Below, one piece after another: positions 1 through 13,222 of a DNA stretch of 64,000 bases (its first letter is position 1; the number at the start of each line of letters is the position of its first letter). The position numbers and the translations under genes are program-made. Source of the stretch: Cellulomonas sp. URHD0024 (GTDB taxonomy: Bacteria > Actinomycetota > Actinomycetes > Actinomycetales > Cellulomonadaceae); the NCBI RefSeq assembly GCF_000426185.1, contig NZ_AUEW01000004.1, positions 1 to 64,000 of the forward strand, written 5' to 3'. The notes beneath the pieces were generated by a model. The model was given only the letters and a program-made list of their open reading frames with translations. It was not told where the DNA came from and made no database searches.

Positions 1-88
1 TGGGTAGGCGCTGGGGTGAGGGTGCCGGAGCCGGTCGTAGCTTGAGAACTGCACAGTGGACGCGAGCATCTTTTTGAATGATCTTTGT
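1..88 (+). other. 3' part of the 16S-23S internal transcribed spacer
   Basis: This is the spacer just before the 23S rRNA. No tRNA gene is visible in the portion present. It holds the 5' arm of the 23S processing stalk (51-81). The 16S gene would lie upstream, outside the window. Confidence 0.8.
51..81 (+). other. 5' arm of the 23S precursor processing stalk (partner 3200-3233)
   Basis: The 14-mer GCACAGTGGACGCG at 51-64 is the exact reverse complement of 3220-3233, on the other side of the 23S gene. Next to it GAATGA (76-81) pairs with TCATTC (3200-3205), and AGCA/TGCT pairs lie between. Long stems enclosing 23S rRNA are the usual RNase III substrate in bacterial pre-rRNA processing. The pairing is seen directly; the role follows from known rRNA processing. 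Confidence 0.8.
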
Positions 89-3197
<3,109 letters not shown>

Positions 3198-3277
3198 ATT
3201 CATTCAAGTCAATGTGCTACGCGTCCACTGTGCGGTTCCCGAGAGACGAACGGGAACCCGTTTGACAACTCGACAAC

Positions 3278-3394
3278 GTTACGGCGGTCATAGCGAAGGG
3301 GAAACGCCCGGTCCCATTCCGAACCCGGAAGCTAAGCCCTTCAGCGCCGATGGTACTGCACTCGCCAGGGTGTGGGAGAGTAGGACGCCGCCGG
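3278..3394 (+). rRNA. 5S ribosomal RNA
   Basis: About 117 nt. The ends GTTACGGCGG and CCGCCGGAC form helix I. Between them are the conserved CCCATTCCGAACCCGGAAGC loop region and GGGAGAGTAGGACGCCG. It lies 80 nt after the 23S in the usual 23S-5S order. Confidence 0.95.
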
Positions 3395-3406
3395 ACATCA
3401 TTCGAG

Positions 3407-3436
3407 AAAGAGCCACCCTTCGGGGTGGCTCTTTTT
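3407..3436 (+). terminator. Rho-independent terminator of the rRNA operon
   Basis: A 12-bp perfect stem (3407-3418 with 3423-3434) closes a TTCG tetraloop, and the descending arm runs into a T tract. It lies 12 nt after the 5S gene. Confidence 0.93.
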
Positions 3437-3547
3437 CGTTGTCTCGAGCTGTTTCGACGTTGGTCTGGGCTCAGCGGTCGTCGGGCCGTTGAGCGGTCAG
3501 TTGCTGGCAACGCGACCGGGGCTTCGGCGACTCGCCGGTATCTCCGC

Positions 3548-3993
3548 TCAGGTGGATCGGAGAAGCGCCTCTACGCGGTCGGCGAGGGTCTCGACGGGTT
3601 GCCGGCCGTCGAGCTCGAGCGTGGCTCCGCTCCGGAGGAGCGGTTCGACGGTCGCCGTGTATGCCTGATCTCCGTCCGGTCGGCAACGGTGCTGCCGTAG
3701 GGGTTGTTGGTCCGGGCGGTCACTCGCTCGAGGAGGACGTCCACCGGGGCGCTGAGCAGGACTACGTGGTCGAACAGGGGGTAGAACCGGCCCTGGTTCT
3801 CGACGGTGCCCGCGACGATGATGTCGGGGTTCTCGTCGAGAAGCGCGGCCATGCGTTGCTCGTCCCACCTGCCGTCGGCGAGCACCCAGCCGTCACGGTC
3901 GGTGTCGACGGTGAGTCGGCCTCGTTGGTCCAGGGCGTCGAGCAGCGTGGTCTTGCCGGCCCCGGACATGCCCGTGACGAGGATCCTGGGCAT
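3548..3993 (-). pseudogene. small P-loop kinase-like ATPase, interrupted by a single-base frameshift
   Basis: The ATG at 3993 opens a protein beginning MPRILVTGMSGAGKTTLLDAL, with a Walker A motif (GMSGAGKTT) at residues 8-16. It resembles the shikimate- or adenylate-kinase-like proteins of actinobacteria, about 150-180 aa, with no proven substrate. The frame reads well to NNPYGSTVADRTEIR (near 3665), then turns into low-complexity Arg/Ser. The expected C-terminus, AYTATVEPLLRSGATLEL and onward, continues in the next frame to a stop at 3548. Adding one base near 3660-3668 would restore about 148 residues. This may be a true inactivating deletion or a sequencing error. It starts 13 nt after the glgB stop, probably in the same transcript. 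Confidence 0.7.
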
Positions 3994-4006
3994 GTCCGGG
4001 TTGCCG

Positions 4007-6190
4007 TCAGGCGGTCGCTTCGAAGACGACGACGCCCAGCGGAGGGACGCGGATCGAGGCGGAGGCTGGGCGGCCGTAGTGCTCGATGTCCTCGGCGTGG
4101 AGCTCGCCGAGGTTGCCCACGCCCGAACCGCCGTAGTCGACCGAGTCGGAGTTGTAGATCTCGCGCCAGATCCCGCTCTTCGGCAAGGCGAGCCGGTACT
4201 CCTCGTGCGGGACGCCGGCGAAGTTGACGACGACCGCGACCGGCGGGACGCCGACACCCTTGCGCAGGTAGGCGAGCGTGTTGCGGAAGGCGTCGTCGGA
4301 GTCGATCCACTCGAAGCCGTCGGGGCTGTGGTCGAGCTGCCAGAGGGCCGGTGTGTCGCGATAGATGCGGTTGAGGTCCGTCACGGATCGCATGACGCCT
4401 TGGTGCGCCGGGTCGTCCAGGGCGTGCCAGTCCAGGGAGCGGGACTCGGCCCACTCGGTCTGCTGGGCGAACTCGCTTCCCATGAAGAGCAGCTGCTTTC
4501 CGGGATGGGTCCACTGGTAGCCCAGGAGGAGTCGGACGCCGGCGAGCTTCTGCCAGTGGTCGCCGGGCATCCGCTCGTAGAGCGACCCCTTGCCGTGGAC
4601 GACCTCGTCGTGGCTGATCGGGAGCACGAAGCGCTCGGAGTAGGCGTAGACCATCGAGAAGGTGATCTCGTTGTGGTGGTAACGGCGGTGGATCGGCTGC
4701 TCCGTCATGTAGCGGAGAGTGTCGTTCATCCAGCCCATGTTCCACTTCAGTCCGAAGCCGAGGCCGTTGCCGTCCGTGGGGGCGGTGACGCCGGGCCAGG
4801 CGGTGGACTCCTCGGCGATCATCATGATGCCCGGGGTGCGCCGGTACGCGGTGGCGTTGGCCTCCTGCAGGAACGAGATGGCGTCCAGGTTCTCGCGGCC
4901 GCCGTACTGGTTGGGCCGCCACTGTCCGGCCTTGCGGGAGTAGTCGAGGTAGAGCATGGAGGCGACGGCGTCGACCCGCAGCCCGTCGACGTGGAACTCC
5001 TCGAGCCAGAAGGTCGCGTTGGCGACGAGGAAGTTGCGGACCTCCGCGCGGCCGAAGTTGAAGACGTAGGTGCCCCAGTCGGGGTGTTCGCCGAGGAGGG
5101 GGTCGGGGTGCTCGTACAGCGAGGAGCCGTCGAACTGGGCCAGCGACCACTCGTCCTTGGGGAAGTGCGCGGGCACCCAGTCGACGATGACGCCGATGCC
5201 GGCGCGGTGCAGGGTGTCGACGAGGTAGCGGAAGTCGTCGGGGTGCCCGAACCGCGACGTCGGTGCGTAGTAGGAGGAGACCTGGTAGCCCCACGAGCCA
5301 CCGAACGGGTGCTCGGCGACGGGCAGGAGCTCGACGTGGGTGAAGCCGAGTGAGAGCACGTGCTCGGTCAGCTGGTGGGCCAGGTCACGGTAGGACAGGC
5401 CGACGCGCCACGAGCCGAGGTGGACCTCGTAGACGCTGATCGGCGCGGTGTGCGGGTCACGGGTGGTCCGCGACGTGATCCAGTCCTCGTCGCCCCAGAC
5501 GAAGCTCTCCTCGACGACGACCGAGGCGGTGGCGGGCGGCACCTCGGTCCCGCGGGCCATGGGATCGGCCTTCTGCCGCCACGACCCGTCCTGACCGAGG
5601 ATCTCGAACTTGTAGCGGGCGCCCGCGCGGACGCCCGGGGCGAAGATCTCCCACACGCCGCTGTCGCCCAGCGAGCGCATGGCGTGCGAGGCGCCCTGCC
5701 AGTAGTTGAAGTCCCCGACGACCCGGACGGCTCGTGCGTTGGGCGCCCAGACGGCGAACGACGTGCCGCTGACCTCGCCGAGCTCGCCCGGGTAGGTGTG
5801 CACGTTGGCGCCGAGAACGGTCCACAGCGTCTCGTGGCGGCCCTCGCGGACCAGGTGCCGGTCGAGCTCCTTCACGGTGGGCAGGAAGCGGTAGGGGTCG
5901 TCGGCGATCGTGGTCAGGGCGTTGTACGTGACCTCGAGGCGGTAGTCCGGCACCTCAGCGACGGGGAGGACCGCCACCCAGATGCCCTCGTACTCGTGCC
6001 GGGCGGGGATCCGACCGGTTGCGGTGACCACCACGACGGCGTCCGCGAGCGGCCGCAGGGTGCGGATGGTGATGCCACTGCCGCCGGCGTGCGGACCCAG
6101 GACGTCATGCGGCGCGTAGGACACGCCGTAGGCGACGCTGCGCAGCACGTCTGTGTCGACAGGGACCGGGGACGGTGCAGCCGGGCTCAT
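4007..6190 (-). CDS. glgB: 1,4-alpha-glucan branching enzyme GlgB
   Basis: Transfers alpha-1,4 chain segments to O-6 to create branches in cytosolic glycogen-like glucan. The 727 aa fit a long GlgB with two N-terminal beta-sandwich modules, the second (CBM48-like) containing [21 protein letters not shown]. The GH13 barrel has the nucleophile region DGLRVDAV, the acid/base region MMIAEEST and the [14 protein letters not shown] signature, followed by the C-terminal all-beta domain. ATG 6190 was chosen; an in-frame TTG at 6202 would add four residues. It lies 192 bp downstream of the maltokinase gene and completes the GlgE pathway by branching the linear product. The spacer 6191-6382 contains an 8-bp inverted repeat (6221-6228/6241-6248) that could be a weak terminator. 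Confidence 0.95.
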   Translation of the reverse strand: MSPAAPSPVPVDTDVLRSVAYGVSYAPHDVLGPHAGGSGITIRTLRPLADAVVVVTATGRIPARHEYEGIWVAVLPVAEVPDYRLEVTYNALTTIADDPYRFLPTVKELDRHLVREGRHETLWTVLGANVHTYPGELGEVSGTSFAVWAPNARAVRVVGDFNYWQGASHAMRSLGDSGVWEIFAPGVRAGARYKFEILGQDGSWRQKADPMARGTEVPPATASVVVEESFVWGDEDWITSRTTRDPHTAPISVYEVHLGSWRVGLSYRDLAHQLTEHVLSLGFTHVELLPVAEHPFGGSWGYQVSSYYAPTSRFGHPDDFRYLVDTLHRAGIGVIVDWVPAHFPKDEWSLAQFDGSSLYEHPDPLLGEHPDWGTYVFNFGRAEVRNFLVANATFWLEEFHVDGLRVDAVASMLYLDYSRKAGQWRPNQYGGRENLDAISFLQEANATAYRRTPGIMMIAEESTAWPGVTAPTDGNGLGFGLKWNMGWMNDTLRYMTEQPIHRRYHHNEITFSMVYAYSERFVLPISHDEVVHGKGSLYERMPGDHWQKLAGVRLLLGYQWTHPGKQLLFMGSEFAQQTEWAESRSLDWHALDDPAHQGVMRSVTDLNRIYRDTPALWQLDHSPDGFEWIDSDDAFRNTLAYLRKGVGVPPVAVVVNFAGVPHEEYRLALPKSGIWREIYNSDSVDYGGSGVGNLGELHAEDIEHYGRPASASIRVPPLGVVVFEATA

Positions 6191-6382
6191 CCCCCTACCC
6201 AACCACCCGTGGGGCGTTTGCGCAGGTCTGTCGCATGAGTGACCTGCGACACCCGGACGGTGGGCGGGCTCACGATCGAGGCACGGCAGCGCTCCGTCGG
6301 GGCCGCTACCGAGCGCGCAGGACGGTCGCAGGGCCTGCGTCGCCGCCGCCGAGCGGTGTGCGCGGCTCGGTGGGGAGGAACG

Positions 6383-7626
6383 TCACTCGGCGGTCAGGCG
6401 CTCCAGCCCGGCGATCGGGATCGGCAGCCAGTCGGGGCGGTTGCGGGACTCGTAGACCGCCTCGTACAGGGTCTTGTCGAGCTCGAGCGCCCGCACCAGC
6501 GTCGCGTCCTCGTCGAGCCCGTAGCCGGCGAGCAGAGCATCCCGTGCCTGGGCGGTCCAGGTCTGCGCAGCCGGCCCGGTGAGCCCACCGACCGCCGCCG
6601 CGTAGTCGATCGAGCGCAGCAGTCCGGCGACGTCGCGGACGGCGAGATCGGGTCGGGTCCTCTCGGACAGCGGGGCCAGGGGCTCCCCTTCGAAGTCGGT
6701 GATGAACCAGGTGCCGTGCGAGCGGAGCACCTGGCCGAGGTGCAGGTCCCCGTGCACGCGTTGGCGGGGTGGCGCGGACGGCAGGGAGCGGACCTCGGCG
6801 ACGACCCCTGCGACCCCGTCGGCGAACCGCGCGAGGGCCGGTACCGCGGACAGCGACCAGGAGAACCGGCTCTCGACGGCACGCGCCACCTCCTCGGTCG
6901 TCGACGGTGCGACGCCGTACGCCTCGACGAGACTGCCGTGCATCCCGTGGGTCACGGCGCCCAGGTCCGTCGCGGGGCCGACGAAGGAGTCGCCTCGACG
7001 CGCGACCGAGCACGCGAGCTCGAACCCGTCCTCGGCGTCGTCGACGAAGGCGGCCAGGACACCGAGGTAGCCCGGCTCGTCGGCACCCGGCCAGGTCGCC
7101 TGCAGCCAGGCGAGCGGAGCCGGGACGTTCTTCCATCCGGTGGCGACGAGATGGCGCGGAACGTCGACGTCCGGGTTCTCCCCGGGCGCCACGGCGCGCA
7201 GCACCTTGAGGATCCCGCTGCTGCGCTCGTCGGCCCCCGGCCCCAGGATCACCGAGGTGTTGGACTGCTCGCCGCTGATCATCCGAGCCGTCGAGACGTC
7301 GAACGCGCCGCCCGGCCCGTCGGCGGCGGCGAGCCACGCGCGCAGGAACGCAGGGTGCGCGGCTCCGTCGGACACGGGTCGCCCGTCGAGCGATCCGACG
7401 ACGTCACCGGTGGACGAGAAGACCAGCGGCACCTGCAGGACCACGTCGATCGACCCCGCGAGCACGCGGACCAGCAGGATGCGGACGTCGTCGCCCAGGT
7501 CGATCCCGCCGACCACGGTGAGGTCCGCAGCCACGCCTTTGGCCGGGTACCACCGCCGGCCCGGCAGCCACCCCCGCACCACCTCGAGGAGGCGGGCGTC
7601 GTCGGGGTCGCTGCGGGCGACGAGGG

Positions 7627-7630
<4 letters not shown>
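6383..7630 (-). CDS. mak: maltokinase (Mak/Pep2)
   Basis: ATP-dependent kinase making alpha-maltose 1-phosphate from maltose, the step between TreS and GlgE. It has 415 aa. The N-terminal cap includes GRRWYPAKG, typical of the family. The kinase part has [12 protein letters not shown] (catalytic Asp) and ITDFEGEP (metal-binding Asp), the aminoglycoside-phosphotransferase-like motifs of maltokinases. Its ATG overlaps the treS stop as ATGA, so translation is probably coupled. In some actinobacteria the same two activities occur in one fused protein; here they are separate. Confidence 0.93.
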
Positions 7631-9374
<1,744 letters not shown>

Positions 9375-9378
<4 letters not shown>

Positions 9379-11384
9379 GGCGTGACCAGGCGGATCACGT
9401 GGGCGGCGCGTACCACCGGGTCCAGACGGATGAACGCGGGCGACGACCACTCGTAGGCGTCGTCGGACAGGACGTCGTGCGCGACGACCGGCCTCCCGTG
9501 CTCGAGGCCGAGCGCGCCGAGGTCGAGCTCGACCCACCCCTCCCGAGCGTTGGCGGTGTCGAGGTTCACGATCACGAGGATCGTGTCGGCCCGTCCGGTC
9601 GCGGAGTGCTCGGCGGACAGGTGCCTCGAGAACGCCACGAGCGCGTCGTCGGAGGTCGGGTGGATGTGCAGGTTCCGCAGCTGTCGCAGCGCCGGGTGGT
9701 TGCGCCGGATCTCGTTGAGGCGCCCGAGGAGCAGGTTGATGCCGATCTTGTCCGCGACGCCCCAGACGCGCGGCTTGAACTCGTACTTCTCGTTGTCGAT
9801 CTGCTCCTCGACGCCGGGCCGGGGGACGTTCTCGACGAGCTCGTAGCCCGAGTAGATGCCCCACGTCGGTGCCCCGAGCGCCGCGAGCACAGCACGCACC
9901 GCGAAGCCTCGCACGCCTGTGGCCTGCAGGTACGGCGGCAGGATGTCGTGCGTGGTGGGCCAGAAGCTCGGCCGCAGCCACGAACCCTGCTCGCCCGAGA
10001 CCTCGGCGAGGTACTCGGTCAGCTCGGGCTTCGTGTTGCGCCACGTGAAGTAGGTGTACGACTGGTGGAACCCGATCTTGGCGAGCGTGAGCATCATGGC
10101 CGGTCGCGTGAACGCCTCGGACAGGAAGATGACCTCGGGGTGGTCCGTCCGGACCGAGGCCAGGATCCGCTCCCAGAAGTCCAGGGGCTTGGTGTGCGGG
10201 TTGTCGACGCGGAACAGCGTCACGCCGTGGTCGATCCACACCTGCAGGACCCGGCGGATCTCGCGGTAGATGCCCTCGGGGTCGTTGTCGAAGTTCAGCG
10301 GGTAGATGTCCTGGTACTTCTTCGGCGGGTTCTCGGCGTACGCGATGGTGCCGTCCGCCCGCGTGGTGAACCACTCGGGGTGCGTGGTGACCCAGGGGTG
10401 GTCCGGCGAGCACTGCAGCGCGACGTCGAGGGCGACCTCCATGCCGAGCGCCCGGGCATCGGCGACGAACGCGTCGAAGTCGTCGAACGTGCCCAGCGAC
10501 GGCTCGATCGCGTCGTGGCCGCCGTCCTTCGACCCGATCGCGTACGGCGAGCCGGGGTCACCGGGCTCGGCGTCGAGCGAGTTGTTGCGCCCCTTGCGGA
10601 ACGTGGTCCCGATGGGGTGCACGGGCGTCAGGTAGACCACGTCGAACCCCATCCCGGCGATCCGCGGCAGGTCGAGCGCGGCGGTGCGCAGGGTGCCGGA
10701 CGTCCAGGTGCCCGTCTCGTAGTCGTAGGTCGCGCCCGCAGAGCGCGGGAAGAGCTCGTACCAGGAACCCGCCAGCGCGAGCGGCCGGTCGACGACGAGC
10801 GGGTACGACGGCGACGCGGTCACCGACTCCCGGATCGGGTGCTCGGCGAGTGCGGCCCGCACGGCCGGGGACAAGCCAGCGGCCAGCCGGTCGGCCGGCG
10901 GCCGGGTGTGGTCGCGCAGGCCGACGATCGCGTCCAGGAGAACGGCCTGGATGCCCTTGGTGCCCTTGCGCCTGCTCGCCTTCTCGAGGAGCAGCGCCCC
11001 CTCGGCGAGCATGAGCTCGACGTCGACACCCGCCTCGACCTTGATCGACGCGTCGTGGGACCACGTGCCGTAAGGGTCCGACCAGCCCTCGACGCGGAAT
11101 GTCCAGCGGCCGGTGCTCGTCGGGACGACGCGTGCCTCGAACCGGTCGAGACCAGGTGCGATGTCCACCATCCGGGCGCTCGCGCGGTCGACGCCGGACG
11201 GGTCGGTGAGCACCGCCGTCGCACCGACCGCATCATGCCCTTCGCGGAACACGGTCGCCCGGATAGGGACGGCCTCGCCGACGACAGCCTTGGCCGGGAA
11301 CCGCCCAGCCTCGGCGACGGGGGAGACCTCCACGACGGGGATGCGCCCGACGGTGCTGCTTACCGGGCCGGGGGTAGTCGTCAC
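9375..11384 (-). CDS. glgE: alpha-1,4-glucan:maltose-1-phosphate maltosyltransferase GlgE
   Basis: Extends alpha-1,4-glucan with maltosyl units from maltose 1-phosphate. It has 669 aa. The N-terminal beta-sandwich starts [11 protein letters not shown], as in known GlgE proteins. The GH13 domain has the nucleophile region [19 protein letters not shown] and the acid/base region [14 protein letters not shown]. It is first in the glgE-treS-mak operon. GTG 11384 was chosen over a longer frame because a TAGGTT hexamer (11392-11397 on the minus strand) lies exactly 7 nt upstream, indicating a leaderless message, and because family similarity begins just after it. Confidence 0.95.
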
Positions 11385-11391
11385 ATTCCCG

Positions 11392-11397
11392 AACCTA
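11392..11397 (-). promoter_or_regulatory. -10 element, leaderless promoter of glgE-treS-mak
   Basis: TAGGTT on the minus strand, 7 nt before the GTG of glgE. No clear -35 or Shine-Dalgarno sequence is seen. Confidence 0.5.
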
Positions 11398-11477
11398 GCC
11401 GTAGGTGCTGGTGGCAGGCATCCGGAGGCGCAATGTGGGATGGGTGCCGTGGCACGCAAGGAATCCGCCGCAAGCGG

Positions 11478-11524
11478 AGATTCAGAGGATCCGCGCACTA
11501 TTCGTCGGCGGATCCTCTGAATCT
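11478..11524. terminator. 17-bp perfect inverted repeat, likely terminator hairpin
   Basis: AGATTCAGAGGATCCGC (11478-11494) is repeated in inverse at 11508-11524 around a 13-nt loop. It lies 14 bp after the stop of the minus-strand flavoprotein gene and about 80 bp before the glgE promoter, so it probably ends the flavoprotein transcript. No T tract follows on either strand, so it could instead be a stable RNA end or a REP-like element. Confidence 0.55.
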
Positions 11525-11537
11525 GTGAGTGAGGGGG

Positions 11538-13184
11538 TCAGCGGAGGGTGGCGGCCAGGGCTCGGCCCGTCGTTCGGCCGGTGAAGAGGCAGCCGCCCAG
11601 GAACGTGCCCTCGAGCGCCCGGTGACCGTGCACACCACCGCCGCCGAAGCCTGCCGCCTCGCCTACCGCCCACAGCCCGGGCAGTACCTGCCCGTCGGGT
11701 CGAAGGGCGCGGCCTTCCAGGTCGGTGTGCAGGCCGCCGAGGGTCTTGCGGGTGAGCACGGACAGGCGCACCGCGAGCAGCGGGCCGTGCGCGGGATCGA
11801 GCAGCGCGTGCGGCTTGGCCACGCGGATGAGCCTGTCGACGACGAACCGGCGGGCCATGGCGGTCGCGACGACCTGGGGGTCCTTGCCCAGGCCGGTGGC
11901 CACCTGCTGGTCGCGCGCCTCGATGGTCCGCTGGAGCTCGGAGGCGTCGATCCTTGCCGTGCCCGACAGCGCGTTCATCTTCGCGGCCAGCTCGGCGGGC
12001 GAGTCCGCCCAGAGGAACTCGTCGGACTTCTGCGCGAACGCCTCGACCGGTCCGACCGCTCCGGGCTTGACGCGTTCGAGCAGCAGGCGCAGGTCCTTGC
12101 CGGTGAGGTCGGGGTTCTGTTCCGAGCCGGACAGGGCGAACTCCGCGCCGAGGATCGTCTTGTCGAGCACGAACCACGAGTGGTCGTCGCCACGCTCGGT
12201 GATGTGCTGGAGCGCACCGAGGGAGTCGAAGCCGGGGAAGAGCGGTGCGGGGAGCCGATTGCCGTCGGCGTCGAGCCAGAGGCTGCTCGGGCCGGCGAGG
12301 ATGCGGATGCCGTGCTCGCTCCACACCGGGGAGTGGTTGGTGATTCCCTCGGGGTAGTGCCACATGCGGTCCTCGTGCACGACGGCCGCCCCGGAGGCAC
12401 GGGCGGCCTCGATGCCCGAGCCGTCCACGTGGTCGGGCACGCCGGAGAGCATCCGGGCCGGGAGGGTGCCCGCGGCGGTCGGCCACGTCGCCCGGACGAG
12501 CTCGTGGTTCGCGCCGATGCCACCGGTCGCGACGACCACGGCGGTCGCGTCCAGGGTGAAGGGCCGCACAGTCGTCCGGCTGCTGGGCACGGCGCGGTCC
12601 ACGCCGTCGGACGCCAGCACGTCACCGGCCACGCCGGTCACGACGCCGTCCGTCGTCAGGAGCGACGTGACGCGGTGCCGGAAGCGGACGTCGACCAGTC
12701 CCGCGCGACGACCCTCGAGCAGGGCGCGCACGAACGGTTCGAGGATCCCCGGCCCGGTGCCCCAGGTGACGTGGAACCGGGGGACCGAGTTGCCGTGCCC
12801 GCCGGCTTCGTACCCGCCGCGCTCGGCCCACTGCACGAGCGGGAACCACTTCACGCCCTGGCCCGCGAGCCACGGGCGCATCTCACCGGCGGCGAACGAC
12901 ACGAACCCGTCGGCCCACGCGCGCCCCCAGCGATCGTGGTCGCCGAACTGCGCCGAGCCCAGCCAGTCGGCCAGCGCGAGCTCGGCGGAGTCCTTGACGC
13001 CCAGGCGCCGCTGCTCCGGGGAGTCGACGAGGAAGAGGCCCCCGAACGACCAGAACGCCTGACCGCCCAGGCTCGCCGCGTTCTCGGCGTCCAGGAGCGT
13101 GACGTGCTGCCCGGCCGCGAGCAGCTCGGCGGTGGCGACGAGCCCGGCCAGGCCCGCTCCGACGACAACGACGGTGTTGGTCAT
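11538..13184 (-). CDS. FAD-binding dehydrogenase, 3-ketosteroid dehydrogenase-like
   Basis: 548-aa flavoprotein of the FAD_binding_2 (fumarate reductase/KstD) superfamily. The N-terminal Rossmann motif is VVVVGAGLAGLVATAELLAAG followed by the acidic end of strand 2 (LLDAE). A second FAD-contacting region is VVVATGGIGANHELVRATWP, and the C-terminal FAD site is GLWAVGEAAGFGGGGVHGHRALEGT. This subgroup is annotated only as 'FAD-binding dehydrogenase', and its substrate is not known to me. It sits between glgX and glgE with no obvious link to glucan metabolism. TACCGT lies 6 nt before the ATG, consistent with its own leaderless promoter. Confidence 0.85.
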   Translation of the reverse strand: MTNTVVVVGAGLAGLVATAELLAAGQHVTLLDAENAASLGGQAFWSFGGLFLVDSPEQRRLGVKDSAELALADWLGSAQFGDHDRWGRAWADGFVSFAAGEMRPWLAGQGVKWFPLVQWAERGGYEAGGHGNSVPRFHVTWGTGPGILEPFVRALLEGRRAGLVDVRFRHRVTSLLTTDGVVTGVAGDVLASDGVDRAVPSSRTTVRPFTLDATAVVVATGGIGANHELVRATWPTAAGTLPARMLSGVPDHVDGSGIEAARASGAAVVHEDRMWHYPEGITNHSPVWSEHGIRILAGPSSLWLDADGNRLPAPLFPGFDSLGALQHITERGDDHSWFVLDKTILGAEFALSGSEQNPDLTGKDLRLLLERVKPGAVGPVEAFAQKSDEFLWADSPAELAAKMNALSGTARIDASELQRTIEARDQQVATGLGKDPQVVATAMARRFVVDRLIRVAKPHALLDPAHGPLLAVRLSVLTRKTLGGLHTDLEGRALRPDGQVLPGLWAVGEAAGFGGGGVHGHRALEGTFLGGCLFTGRTTGRALAATLR

Positions 13185-13190
13185 CTTCGT

Positions 13191-13196
13191 ACGGTA
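13191..13196 (-). promoter_or_regulatory. -10 element, leaderless promoter of the FAD-binding dehydrogenase
   Basis: TACCGT on the minus strand, 6 nt before the ATG at 13184. Confidence 0.4.
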
Positions 13197-13222
13197 CGCC
13201 TCTTGGACGGACGTCCAGCAGC

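Noticed and set aside
3762-5353. Long open frames of 500 aa or more on both strands opposite or across glgB
   Set aside because: Arg/Pro/Gly-rich or mirror-image translations without domains; expected shadows of a 70 percent GC gene.
6190-6202. TTG start of glgB at 6202
   Set aside because: In frame but adds only four residues and has no better ribosome binding site; ATG 6190 kept with some doubt.
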